Source: Anabas testudineus
Taxonomy: Eukaryota > Chordata > Actinopteri > Anabantiformes > Anabantidae
Reading direction: 5' to 3'
Length of the DNA stretch: 64,000 nt
Assembly (NCBI RefSeq): GCF_900324465.2
Contig: NC_046626.1
Location: 10,088,459-10,152,458 of the forward strand
How positions within the stretch are numbered: the first letter of the stretch is position 1; each line of letters starts with the position of its first letter. The position numbers were made by a program, and so were the translations under genes. Shown here in pieces: positions 38,149 to 51,551 of the stretch. The notes under the pieces are model-generated. The model worked only from the letters and a program-made list of their open reading frames with translations, was not told the origin of the DNA and made no database searches.

Positions 38149-40135
38149 GGCCAAGCCATTAGCCATGAATTATGGTGCTGCTACCATCACAGCCAATTGT
38201 CTGGATGAAAAGCAGGCTCTGCCTCACTTACCGTTGTGTGTTAGCTTGTGCCTGCATAGCGGGCTCAGGATCATAGTTTCTGATCATCTCTGGTTCAGGT
38301 CAGAGCAGGTAAGCAGATGACATTTCACTCATCATGAAGTGGTTAGTTTAGTGCTGCATGTGGATGATTGAACACAGGATGAGATTTCTAATCATGACAT
38401 ACTGATTACCAAAATAGTATGTAGTTACTACAGTTTATGTAGTAGGTTATACAAGAAATTATATGTTAGTACATGTGATGATCTTTATACCAGAGGGCGT
38501 CTAAATTCAGATATAATGAGAGATATAATGAGTCTACTCTTTAAAATGACTGTTTTCCTTATAGAGCAACTGTTGGATTTGTGGCCAGAGAGAAAGAAAG
38601 AGAGGAAGAGATAAAGAGACAGAGGAGGGAACAGTATCTCTTACCAGAAAAACTCCTGCCGTTGCATCACCGGGAAAACCTGCAGATTTAGTGGTAGAGT
38701 GATGTAGAGACTGGACCCAGAGGTAGATTATCAGATACTGCACTAAACAGTACAGTAAGTGTTTCTGGGTGATTGTTTTGCTTGCTATCTGGAGCTTGTA
38801 GCTGACATGTGGGGACTGCAGTGTCATCCAGAGCTAAGTCTTGGCCAACATTGCTACTGCAAAGCCCCAGATCAAAACCTAACAGAACAAATGTGGAATA
38901 TTCCCTTGTATGTGAGACTTGTATTTGTTTTACTGTAATTTACTTTTAATTAGAAACTTTGAATATATTGAAATGTCTGCTGGTGGAAGAGTTGCACCGT
39001 AAACAATTAACTTAAAGATCTAGACAACATTTTTCAAGGTTGTATGTGCATGTGTACATAGACCAGAAATACACATGTACATTCACGTGCAAACACAACC
39101 AGCTAACATTGTGTAAAGAAGTCATTATGTGTGCCGTACATCTTTTATTGTCTCTCATAAAGCTGATCGGACAGCCAGGCTTACAGTATTCATCATCAGG
39201 GTCTGAGCAGTCTACATGTTGTTTTATTTTTCTTTTTGTGTGTATTCTTGCGGCATCAGTTTGCCCTACTTTAACAAACCAGGCATTTATTTGCTGGTTA
39301 TGAGCTGAGAGCACGGTAGCCAGATGGAGACTGTTGATCTTGTTAGAAAGGTAGATGTGAAAAGATCATTACCTGAATCACAGCAAACACACACAGACAT
39401 TCACACACAAATGCACACATGTGTGTGTACACTACCACATCCTAAATACACACACAGGTTTGTGCAGTCTACTATGAACTAAGCTGCGATCTGGACCTGA
39501 AGTTATTAGATGACCAGTCATAAAGAATGATTGCGAACAGCTTGAGTTACATAAATGGAAACTTTAAAGGAAACTGTGATTATGTTGAGGTTTGTTTCCA
39601 TGTTCCTGTTGTCAAGGTTAACAAACCATATACAGTTTAATCATCCAGCATCCAACATAGAAAAGTATATGTACTGCAGGTTTGTGTAGATTTGTATACA
39701 GGTTCTGATGTATAAACTAAACATGATGTATAGTGTAGTAAGTGCTGACCTTCACAGTTAATGATTACCAAACCTTTTGCACTCAGACTATCAGGTGGTT
39801 GCTAAGAGCCCGAGGAGAGGAAAGACCTGGGCAACATGTCCAAGAGCTGATATGTACATGTAAATATAAATCTGGCAGACATATACAGTATACAAAAGAA
39901 AAAAAACATTAAACAATAGACATTTTAGATGTTTTAAACAGTGCATCGAAAATGTGCTCTAATTTAATCCATGTTGCTTGATTTTCACAGATCATTACTC
40001 ACTGAATGGAAAATTTGAGAATTTAAATGCACACTCACATATTGCTCTTCCTGCCTGATCAGACAATTTCACTGGTCTGCGGTCCTGTGTTCCACTGCAA
40101 CCAGCAGAGCAGAGCCTTGTTGGTACCCTGAGAAG

Positions 40136-43100
40136 ATGGTGGGACTGAGAAATCGCTCTACGTGGGAACCTCTGCTACTCAAGGCCTCCTGCATCAAATC
40201 CTGTGCCAATGGCTGCTCCTTGGGCATCACTGCACACCTCACCTATGCCAACGCTGACACAGAATCTGTAGAAGGTGGGGAATGATACAAACTTGTAATA
40301 CTCGAAGCAATTGGATTGTGAACTGAAGTGCTGTTAAATACACCTAAAAGGGGTGCTTGGTTAAAAGTTGGTTAGGGCGACAGGGTTTATAGGGTTAATG
40401 TAGAGATCACATAGTTTAAGTTATATTTATAGTTGTTGTTTTTTTCTTCTGGGAAAGTGACAAAGCAGACTGCCATAATGTTCATGTAATGACATTTCAT
40501 TGTTTTTTAAACTGAAGCAAAAGTCTGCAGTCACTGTTTTGTGTGGGAAACATCTAGGTGTGTTTGTGTACCCACTCGCTGAAAAGGAGGTTGTGGTTGG
40601 CTTTGAGGCTGTGATTGCGGGCCGACTCTTGGGAGTCCAGATCCAGAGCAGAGGGAAGCTGAAGGACTGCTGTTTGGACTGCTGCCCTGGATCTGGTCTC
40701 GACTCTCACTGTGGTCAGGAGTGGGGCTGCTCTGGGAGCTTCAGCCATGACCTGCAATGCACCAACGGTGAGGAAGAAGGAGTGAAGCATATTAATAATA
40801 GAATGAGGTGCCCATATATTTATCTGATGTTCAATAAGATGCACTTTTATGTTGAGCATTCACATAACCTAGGCTATCTGAGCTACCTGTCTGAACAACA
40901 ATGAACATACCTTTAACTTCATTTTAATTAAATGCCCATAAGAAAGGATACAATTATCTTTCATCTCAGAAAATTAAAATGAACACGACTGCCTGCATTT
41001 TGCTTGTAAATAAAATCTGTTGTTTGTACTGTGATTTTGCAGAACCACACATCTTTTAAACACTGGTTGATCTAGTGCAAACTGTTGTCAATTTCTCTAA
41101 TGATCTGGTGTCTGCATAAATACATACATACACATATATATCTACGCTCCCTCTCTGTCTTGTATTGAGGAAGAAAGGACAGACAAGGGAGCCAAATAGA
41201 TTTGGCTGCATGCCTAATGGTAAAATGCCATTCACTTTGTAAAAACATATATCAGCTTGAAGTGCATAGTATTTTATTGGAGTCTGTGCTGTCATGTACA
41301 TGGAACGAATTTGTCCAGTACAACCAAACCCAGTGGGACTTTTCAGCTTTAATTGACTTTGTTTTCATTATGAACCTTATTTACTTTTCTGTCAGTTTAA
41401 AATTATTATTTAAGTAACTACTGTATTTTTTAGGGCATCTCATTCTAGATGAAGACCTTGAAAGAACCACCTTCCTTGTGGGCACAGGGGTTATTGGCCC
41501 GATGGATATAGTGTCCATTATCATAAGCACCACATTAGAACTGCCCACTTTAGAAAATGGAGCAGTCCGTATCATCTACCCCACGCTGCTTACCCCTATC
41601 GTCACCAGCCAGATGACTTCAAGCAAGAGCGAAAGTGGGGGAAAATCAGAAGAAACTGGGTATTTATGTCACAACTAACTGTGCCAAGAATGGATTATCT
41701 TACAGCATACATTTCAGTAAATGTGATTTTATATATGTATATTATTTCCTTAAACATGCTACACTGCTTTCATCCTCAGAGCAACCAGTTGCTTCGGTGC
41801 CACCTCAGGAAAACAAGACCGAGTCAACGACTCTGAACAGCAATGTGCTCATTCTATCTTCACCAGTCCAGCTGCCAACCTGGCACCTTATGAACTCAAC
41901 TTTCAGCTGTTGGTCAGAGGCGCCTGCCTGCTGGCTGGTACATCCCGTCTATTCAAATAAGTCGATTCAACTGGTTCTTGACTCCGCTGTTTGACAAAAG
42001 AGAATATTAAAACATGTATTTACAAAATGAAGCGAGTACAAAAAGGGTCAGAATCTAAACACATTTAAGAAGATAATCTCGTCCAGAGAATTAGAAAAGT
42101 ACACTCTGAATTTAACATATGCTTATTCAAATACCTTACATCTTATGAAAACCTGTATTTGCCTCTCTAATTGTTCCTAAATTGACTAGGATTGGAGAGC
42201 CCCACTCATGCGCTGAGGGCAGACGCAGACCCCAGTGCTCAAAGTGCCTCTGCCACCTACATCACTTTGGCACAGGAGCATCCGTATGACAGACACATAG
42301 AGATCATTCTGCACCTCAGCGGTGAGCAAGGAAAGATTGTCACTAAAATCTTTGTACTGGTTCTTAGTGTCGGTTTTTGTTTGAATAAAACTAATCACTA
42401 AATAATCATTTCACAGAACCTCACAGCCCTTTGGTCATCTTAGAAAGAGGCAGACTTTCTTTCAGTCAATATGAACAGCTGATCAGCTCTCGCCGGGATT
42501 TCATACGTTGCACCCGAAAAGATTCAGAGCCAGAGAGGAAGGTTGGTGTACATCTATTTTTTTTCATGTATCATTCCTTATAGATATATATATATATAGA
42601 AAGAGAGAGAGAGATTGTGTTAAACGCATTTAAAATACTTTAATTTGACATGCTGATTCCTCTTGGCCTGCAGCTGGAGTTTTTGAGGAAGCGGTACCAC
42701 AAGGACATTCTGAGCAGCCCCGTTTTGATGCTAAACTTCTGTCCTGACCTGCTGTGTGAACCTCTGGAGCTGCACAAAGTCACCAGAGAACTGCTGTTCC
42801 TTGTCGATCGTAGTGGCAGCATGAGTGGCACCAACATCCACCGTGTAAAGGTGAGCTGTAATGAGCATAAAACCACAAACAGGGGTTTGTTATTAGATTC
42901 AGGCATTAGCATTAATGTGGCTCTATCCTGTCTGTACCTTGGTGTCTCTGTAGGAAGCCATGGTGGTGGCACTGAAGAGTCTCCCTTCTCGCACCATGCT
43001 GAACATTGTGGGCTTCGGCACGACTATCAAGCCTCTCTTCACCTCCAGCAAGCGCTGCACTGATGTAGGTTTTACAAGACAAGTTAGTTCGGAATAGTGA

Positions 43101-46100
43101 TAGGATGAATTTGTTGTCCTGTTACCTGGATTTTCAGTAAAGAGATATCATCTGTTATTGTGAAATCACATGAGGTTTGTTATTACATAGGGATTTTCTC
43201 CTGTGAGGGAAAATACATGGAGCGTTTGGATTGTTTTACCTGAAAGCAGATGTTGTTTAACCATGTACGACTATCTGTGCTATTTTTCTACTCCATAATC
43301 AGGCAATAGGCCAGTTCCTGAGGTTGCCTTAGCAGCAGAGTATCAGGTTTTATCCAGACCAGGGGCTGCAAGGACAAACAGCCTTTGGACATACTCCTCA
43401 CCATATGGTGACCTTTCATGCATTCTCACTAAAGCAGGAGATGGCCTCTCCTCTCCTGTCAGGCATGTTTGTCCACAGTGTGATTTAAGGCACTTTTAAG
43501 GCAGGTGTTAGTGGGTGGTATGTTTGCGATCTCTTTATTAGGGAAGCACTGATTCAATTTTTTTTCCTCGACCTTACATGGTAATTCATCTGATTTCAAA
43601 CATCGAATTTATCTCGACAGCATTGATAACGTTTGCAAAGGCAGCGTCATGAAGCTGGGCAGATGCTGTTGTCTGTGCTTGCTCTTCCCAGCTTTAACGT
43701 AGAACAGACTACATCTCTTTTCTTTTTCTTTCCATACCTGTGCATGTGTTCATACAGCACACCTTAATGCAGGCGTATGAGTATGTCCAGCGGATGAGAG
43801 CTGACATGCGAGGCACCAACCTGCTTGGGGCGCTGTCCTGGGTGTACCAGCAGCCTATGCAGCGACCCTATCCTCGCCAGATCTTCATCATAACAGATGG
43901 ATCCATCAGCAATGTAGCCAAAGTACTGGAGCTGGTGCGCAGAAACACATGTGCTGGCAGGTATGGAGCCCAAATATTAAACAGTCTATGTAACTATTCA
44001 ACCCATGAGGAACATGTGTAAAGAATGATGCTCAGAGGGATATTGAATATAACAAAAAGGCACACGAATCAGACATGAATTTAAATGGTTTAAAATTAAA
44101 TGAATCCTATTGCTGGCCTATGATGGCACATTAAATCACTGGGGCATAATAAGGGAAGAGCTAAGGATGTGATGAATATGACGGTGACAAGATGTTCAAA
44201 TGGAAAGAGAGAAACCCAGAAAACAGAAGGGACACAAACAAATGGCAACCTTGAACAAGTGAGAGCCCCGCCCAGTAATCCCGTTAAGTGCTCTCTTCTG
44301 CAGCAGGAGTCACGCCCCTCTGGTTTCCCCTAGGCCCTTCAGCAATGCACAGTAACATTTATCCTTCATTAGTATTCTCCTGTGTGCAGGGGGACTTTCG
44401 AAATGAATTTCTTGTGCCCAAAATAGTTTGTCTAGCTAAGATGCTCGCAGATCTGCTTAAGGCAAGGAAATGTACATATATGCGACATCATATACATAAA
44501 CATATGTGCACTGTTTACATGTCTGCTCATGCTGAGTGTTGCCAAAGCTTTAAATTAAAGCCTAATACGTATTCTTACATATACAGCTGCCTCAACTTAT
44601 ACTGGTACTTTATTTGTTTAGACAATAAATCCAAGGGAAAGAAATACAGACACATCTACAGTGCAGACAACATACCATAAGGCAACATCAATAATAGTAC
44701 TAATATAGTAATAATTATTCTCACATGAGGACTATTATGTCATGTGCAGATGCTTCGGCCTCGGCCTGGGTCCTCGAGCCTGCAGGAGACTCCTGCAGGG
44801 CATAGCCAAACTGACAGGAGGGACTACAGAGCTCTTGGCTGATGAGGAGAGACTCCAGCCCAAGGTCAGTAGTGTTGCAGCACTGCTACCTACTGGACAC
44901 AATATGTCATGATCTACTTTGAAAGATAAGTTTCAGCTACTGTATCTTTCATTATCTTAGTCACTATAACACATGCCGTTTGTTTTGGGAAAACTAAACT
45001 AAGTATTGTTTAATTTTAGGTATTTTACACGAAAGCCTTTTTGAGTCATTTCTTTATTTCCCACTTTTTACCTACAGTCAAAGATTCAGAGGGAAATATT
45101 AAACTTTCCCACTACATGCAGCAGCGGTATAGCTAAAATTATACTTAATTACTTTCCAGATAAAGATTGTAATCTGTTTAATATGCGAGTAACCTGAAAA
45201 GTGTCTTACAACCAAGTTTTAGTTGGAAAGCACTGGCAATATGTATTTCTTCAAATTTCTCCTCAGTTAATAAAGTCTCTGAAAAAGGCTTTTGAACCTG
45301 TGCTCACTGACGTACGGATTGACTGGTACCTGCCAGAAAACATGGAGGCTCTTCTTTCACCCAATGAAATCCCGCCACTCTACCCTGGGAATTGCCTCAT
45401 TGGATATTGCACTCTGTACGATATGACGCATTTTAAAGCACAAAAGGCCGGGGTATGCTGTTCATCACTACATTGAATAAAACTGTATCTGTGTCCTGTC
45501 AGAAAAAAGATCTCTAATGTTTCTTATTTTTTTAGTCTCAGGAACAGGACTATAAAGGTGTACATCGTGGCTCCACAGGTTCTGTTTTTGGCCAATCTAA
45601 TGATGACCTTTCACCTCCTCCTGCCTCCGAGCTAATGCCCGTGGTCACATGTGCACAAGGCAGTGACTTAGAGGAAGCACTGAGAGAGATCTCCAGAGAA
45701 ATCTCCTCTGAGTTCTCCTGTGCCAGAGACACAGACCCTGGCACCAGTCCAGGTCAGTCACTCATCAATGGAAGACTTACACCAGCTTACTGGACATTTT
45801 GTGCCACAGTGGGTAACAGTTGGTTTTTGTCCACTCTAGGTGTAGAGTTGGACTGGTCCAGTGATGTGAGGAGGAGAATCCAGGAGACCTCTTATATACA
45901 GGAGCAGTATATTCTCACTCGCTGCTCTCTCAGTAGTGAACGCAGTCTGCAGACACAGTCCCACTTGCAAATACATGCCTCGTCCAACTCCGACTCTGCA
46001 GAGAGGGCATTTTTGCCTGACCCTCACTCTTCTGGTTCAGTTCTAGATACAGGGTCTCTACCCCAAGGCCTAGAGAAGATGCCCTTTCCAGAACAGAGGT

Positions 46101-49100
46101 CATCCCTGTCTCGCTGGGCAGACTCCGCATGGCAACAAAACCTCTCAGCTGAAACTCCTGACAGCACAACAAAAATGGTGAGTTGATTCATTTAAACTTT
46201 TCAGTACTGTACTGACAGTACTGACAACAGGTTCGTCTGTCAGTTGGGTCAAATAAAGAGAAATGGTTGCAAAGGGTGTGACCTTGCAGTAGGAATAGGC
46301 AACCGTAAAATCATTTAATTTCAAACATCAATTTGTTTCTGCAGAGTAAAATAAAACAGCTGTGTAACCCGTTTTTCTACCTGTTTGATTTTCCCTCCCT
46401 TACAAACAGAGAGGACATCTAGATGGAGGTGAGGAGTCTCGTAGGAGACAAAAAGCATTGGCCCGTTCAACCATGGCAGCACGAAGTTTCTCGTCTCCCC
46501 AGGGTGAGCTGGAGATGCACCGCCTGAGAAGAGCCCTGGAGAGGGTCTCCTTTGACCAAACACTCGGAGGAAGGCTGGAGGAAAGCGATGGTGAGACAAA
46601 GCCTCCATCACGGGGGACCTTGTCTCAGAGAAGCCTCACTGACTCCAGTAAGCAACACAACAAAGGCAGCATTAACTCTCTTATTTTGGCTCCATGCAGT
46701 TTCTATTCCTCTTTATCTGACTCTGCCCCTCAGATGGACTCCTGTTTCCCGCCTCTCCCATGGACTGGGACAGCTTCACAGACCCAGAGAACCTCTTCAC
46801 TGCTGTTCTTCCACAGGATCCCCCTCCAGGTCAGTGTCGCACTATCATTCACGGCCTGCTGAGCGGCAGGCCTGTGTCCTGGGAGGTCACTGTGGACCTT
46901 GGGCACCTCTGGACAATCGAGGGGAAAGAGACACCAGTGGATGAAGGACGTGAAGGAGAAGGAGGTGAAGAAAGAAGACAAGGGGAACCATGGGCGGAGA
47001 TCATTCACCAACTGACTGCTCGCTCAGTTATAAGGGACTTTGAGAAAATGGCACAGAAGGACAGCGACAGTGGACATGGTGAGGCTTTATTGATGAGTTC
47101 TCCTAGTTGTCTCCTATTATACAAGGTGGCTATATCTTAATGTGCCATTATTGGTGCTTTCTTAGGTTCAGCTAAGCGATACCGAATGAAGGCTATACAG
47201 ACCAGTAAGCACTGCAACATCATCTGTATGTACACAGCCTTCACCACCACTCATAGGAACCCCAACAAAGGTTTGTCAGACAGCATGGATGTCGAGAAAA
47301 CAGGTGTGCTACCAACTCACACACATGTAGGCAGAAAACTGAGCAATGTTACAACCAGTAAGGAGCACGTAGCCTAAAAGTATTTGTATAATGCTTTTAT
47401 AATATAAAAATGTGATATATATACAAAATAAATCCAATAATGTGATTAAGATTATTTTGAACTGAAAGCCTGTAGAGTTTGAAAGATGTTTGCACAGGCA
47501 GGGACGCTCGAGTGATAGACATAATTCAGATTCATTATGGGTATCATATGATTCACTCATGTGATATTTGACCTGTCTCTTATAAATGTACGTCTCAGTC
47601 ACAGCTTCTTAGTTCTTCTTTGTTAAATTTGCCTATTGTGCGTCCCCCCAGTTTGATTAATGTACAGTAATAAATGACTGTAATGCCTTGTAATATTTTC
47701 AATTATAGCACTCACATTTAAAAACTGCATGTTAAATAAGAGAAAAACACACTAAGGCATGGGGAAACTTGTGTGGATCAGGTTACAATGTGAATATCAG
47801 TTATTGCTGTATCTCTTCTCTCTCTCTGTGTTTGTGTGTGTGTGTAGAAATGTATTTGGGGAGCAGGCAGACTCCAGGTAGTTGCAGGCAGAGGGCCTAT
47901 TCTGTCGGTTTGGGCCGACGGCGCTCCAGCAGAGATAGTGAAGAGGTCGAGGAAACGTGGAACTCTACAGGTAGACGCACTAAATGATACCATCACCCAT
48001 TTCTGTTGTCAACACTTTAGGTCAACAACAATCTTTGTATCTCTCAGACAGAGATGACACTCCTGCCTCACCCTGTAGCCTTACATCCTGGGACTCTAGT
48101 AAGTACTGCTGTTGACTCGATCAGTGTAACATTGGTGTTAGAACACAAGGTCAGACGAGTCCGACCATTAAGCCAGTTCAAACTCAAGGTGAGTCTCAAT
48201 GTACAGTAAGGGGGAATATGAAGTGCTCTTCTCTGACTTGATTAACCATCCCTTGAAGTTCAGCATCAATTATCCAAATTAAAACTTACTTGTCCCTTAC
48301 CTCTAGTGGTAACAATTTACGTATGTTGGTGGAGATTCTCAGTCGTCCAGGTGAGGTTATCTGGAAGAGGAGTCATGGCAGATTTACTTCTTGTAGTGAA
48401 GTGGGCTTTTGACTGTGGCTTTCTGCTGGATGCGTGGACTGGTCTTGATTTTTTTTGGGAGGATGGATGAAAGGGTGTGGGTGACACACACTGGTGTAGT
48501 GGACAGAGTTATTGTCTCACAGCAAGAAGGAACTGGGTTTGAATCCTGGGTCCAGGTGCTTTTCTGTGGCGGATGTGCATGTTCTCTCCATGTCTGTGTG
48601 GGTTTTCACCGGGTACTCCGGCTTCTGGTCCTTGGACAAAATGAGTGAAAGCAACCAGCAGGATCATCTTGAGGTCTTCTACCAACTTTTCTTTAGATTA
48701 GTTTTTTGTATGAGCAGTGAAATGTTTTTAAGTTGAGTTGCCATGACTTAACTTCCAGATACTCATGCAGAGAGTTTTGCTCCGTGTACCCAGGTTTTAA
48801 CACATGAGCCAAGATTCCTTCACCTCAAACACTTTCACTGTCCTTTTGTTTGCTGTGTTTGTCAGTTGTACATCTCTGTTGTTCCTTTATATTGTTCAAC
48901 ATTGTTCTGTCATAGTTCTGATGTCTTCACTATTATACAATGTTGACAAGAAGAATTGCTGAAGAAGTTGTGTCCACATTTTTGACTTGATCTCACATAA
49001 TCTCAAAAGAAATATATACTTACGCAAAAATATTTTACAATTTACTCTGGCTAGTCCACTATAAAACATTTTGAAAGGACTTTAAGTAAACTTAGATTTA

Positions 49101-50411
49101 ACTACCCTTAAGAAACATCACTGTATTGATTAAGCCGTACTGTTTCATGTTTTATGCCACACTGTTGAAACAGGTGTAGGCGGTAGTACCTGCTCTGCGA
49201 CAGCGCCGGCCACAACAAGCTCCTCGTGCACTCGATCACAGCGATCTATAGAAAGCAAGTCAATGGAGAGCTTCTTTGGCACCAGGTGAGACTTTTACAT
49301 TAAATTAAATACTTTTAGTTAATGTGGATTTACAAAAAGTATGAATGTTACTATTTTTGATGTTTTTCTTTGGTAAAACTCACACTTTGGCTACAGCTAA
49401 ATATCTGTCTGGGACTTTTTATACGTTGCAGGTTCCCATTGGGCAGGCTCAGGTCCTCTATTTCATCAGGAAAGCAGATTCCTCTCAAGTCCCACTGTTT
49501 GTCTGCTGAGACTGAAAAACAGCCTGAAAGTGAAATTCCAGATTACGTGCCACTGGTGCGCTGGTTAGAGTTGGGTAGAGCAGCGTATACACTAATCTAA
49601 TACTCAAATGTAAACACATGTATTAATTCATAGCTACGTGGTGTCTCCTCAGGTGCGTCTGCAGCTAGCATCAGGGGCTTTTCTTCTCACAGAGATGTAC
49701 TCCGACTGTGTTCAAATAACCTTGGACCGCCTGAAGAGGGCTTCTCCATATAGCCTCCACCGGCGCAGCCTCAGCCCACCTTTCCGTTGCACATCTCCCA
49801 GTGCTCCATCTTTATCCACCTCTGCCAAGCCACTGGCTGCTTCCAGTTACCATGTCACCTTTTCACCATCCTCCTGCTCCCTCATCAAACCAACTGCACC
49901 TCCTTTCCACCACACTCCAGATGATACTCCCCTAATGCTGGAACCAAGGCTTCGTAGAAGACACCTCTCTGACCGGGATGCCGTCATCTCACCCCCTGAC
50001 CTCCCCAGCTCTGAGGAAGGCTCTCTGGAACTAACTATTAGCCTCTCTCAGAGCCACAACCATGGCCAGGCAGACAGTGGTCGTGGATCAGAGACAGATG
50101 TATGTGAAGGCTCCTCAGCTGAGCTGGCTGACCTCCAGGAAAGCTGCCAGTTGGCTCAAGAGGACCTGGAGGGTTCGAGCTGGGCCACGGCTGTGGCTCT
50201 AGCCTGGCTGGAGCACCGCTGTGCCGGCTACTTTATGGAGTGGGAGTTAGTGGCGGCAAAAGCAGACTTCTGGCTGCGCTGTCAGGAGCTGCCCGAGGGA
50301 GTGGACCTGGCAGGGCTAAAGGGAGCTGCCAGACAGCTGTTCCTGCTGCTTCGCCACTGGGACGAGAACATCAAACTAAACATGCTGTGTTATAACCCCA
50401 ATAATATGTAA
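40136..50411 (+). CDS. vwa5b2: Von Willebrand factor A domain-containing protein 5B2
   Basis: Twenty-one exons: 40136-40274, 40558-40767, 41434-41659, 41780-41937, 42190-42321, 42417-42541, 42674-42850, 42954-43064, 43758-43960, 44750-44864, 45267-45452, 45536-45752, 45840-46177, 46410-46647, 46734-47078, 47166-47303, 47848-47970, 48048-48098, 49174-49285, 49432-49555 and 49653-50411. They join to 1408 codons. An N-terminal VIT-type region (FVYPLAEKEVV, LESPTHALRADA) precedes a VWA domain with metal-site motif D375-R-S377-G-S379. A long low-complexity region (SPMDWDS) and a conserved C-terminus (ATAVALAWLEHRC, LLLRHWDEN) follow. The C-terminus and the alg3 neighbour favour 5B2 over 5B1, although the VWA part also resembles 5B1. 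Function is poorly known. An AATAAA lies at 50,794-50,799. Confidence 0.92.
48358..48761. mobile_element. SINE-like repeat between inverted 23-bp arms
   Basis: Inside the vwa5b2 intron 48,099-49,173. A tRNA-like head is visible: an A-box-like TGGTGTAGTGGACAGAG near 48,492 and a B-box-like GGGTTTGAATCC near 48,535. It is followed by the common fish repeat words GCATGTTCTC and GGGTACTCCGGCTTC. Arms at 48,358-48,380 and 48,739-48,761 are reverse complements with three mismatches. Whether the arms belong to the same element or to an older host element is unclear. Confidence 0.5.
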
Positions 50412-50799
50412 GACAATCATCTCTGAGGAAACTGAGCCAGAGCTACTTATTCACTTAGTCACTTCTTACTGACGATTTTGACAAGAAACATCACCTTTTC
50501 ATGGAAAAGTAAATCCTGTAATTTATATTCAGGGTCAACAAAAAGAATAACCCAGTGCCAAGTTCATTATCAACTAATATAAGTTGCACATGAAAAATGT
50601 TACTGATGTAAGAATGTATTTTTAAATTACAAGACTACCCTTTACATGACACTTACCAAGTGGCCTTCTATTATGAATACAGTGTCTTTTATGCAATCAC
50701 AAGACTGCTTTGACCACCTGGATGAGCTTTCTATTGTGTAGCGTTTAGCCTGTAGTCAGTATAATGCTAATGATGTATAATCGAAATCTGTGTAATAAA

Positions 50800-51404
50800 A
50801 TTCAATGATGGATGGTTATTTGATAAACTAACGAAAGTTTACTTTCATTAATTACCTTTATAATTTCAAATGAAAGTGAATTTAACTATTTGTTGTGATG
50901 AGTTAAACAAATGCAAAAAATGTCATGATTGTCATCTCTGTTTAATAATAAAAAAAAAACGTTACACTTTTTTTTTTTACTGCAGGCATTTGTCTTCACA
51001 TGAAACCTTAAGGGTGCCACTCTCAACAGAGGGCTGACCAAATATGTAACAAATCAAGTTTTACACGTTAGTGTAAAATTTTATAACTTCTGAAAAACAG
51101 CATTTTGAAACACAGCTGTATGAGAAAATACCAGCACTCATAGTAGTTTTGAATTATACAATTGATTTGATGTAGAAAGTGTAGTTTAACATATTACAGA
51201 AATATAGCCAGTCTCTCACCAGCATTACATTCACAATTTCCTCTTTGCACTGTACAGTACTTCACTCTTCCTATTATGTCTTTGAAAATAAACAACCTGA
51301 TAGTCTTTTAATTTTCCATCACTAAATGTCATATACTGCACTGCAGGTATCTGTCTACAGACCACACCCACACCTTACCTTACTTAAAGCTGTGATAAGA
51401 AGCA
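50800..51404. other. Gap between convergent vwa5b2 and alg3
   Basis: AT-rich sequence between the two 3' ends. No gene is recognised. Confidence 0.5.
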
Positions 51405-51421
51405 TCAAGTGGCTCCTTTAA

Positions 51422-51427
51422 TTTATT
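51422..51427 (-). promoter_or_regulatory. alg3: Candidate poly(A) signal of alg3
   Basis: TTTATT reads AATAAA on the minus strand, about 125 bases past the alg3 stop codon. Confidence 0.5.
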
Positions 51428-51551
51428 AACAGTCATTCCTAGTAGCCTCCCTCTGCCTCTCCCACTGTTGTGAAGATGTAAAAGAGGAGGATGGAGGCTG
51501 TTTGGCAGCTAATTAGGCCGAATTCGTCATGCAGCCCAATCAAGCTGTGGC

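Noticed and set aside
48492-48560. Possible tRNA gene
   Set aside because: A- and B-box-like words are present, but no cloverleaf closes and fish repeat sequence follows, so it is a SINE-like head.
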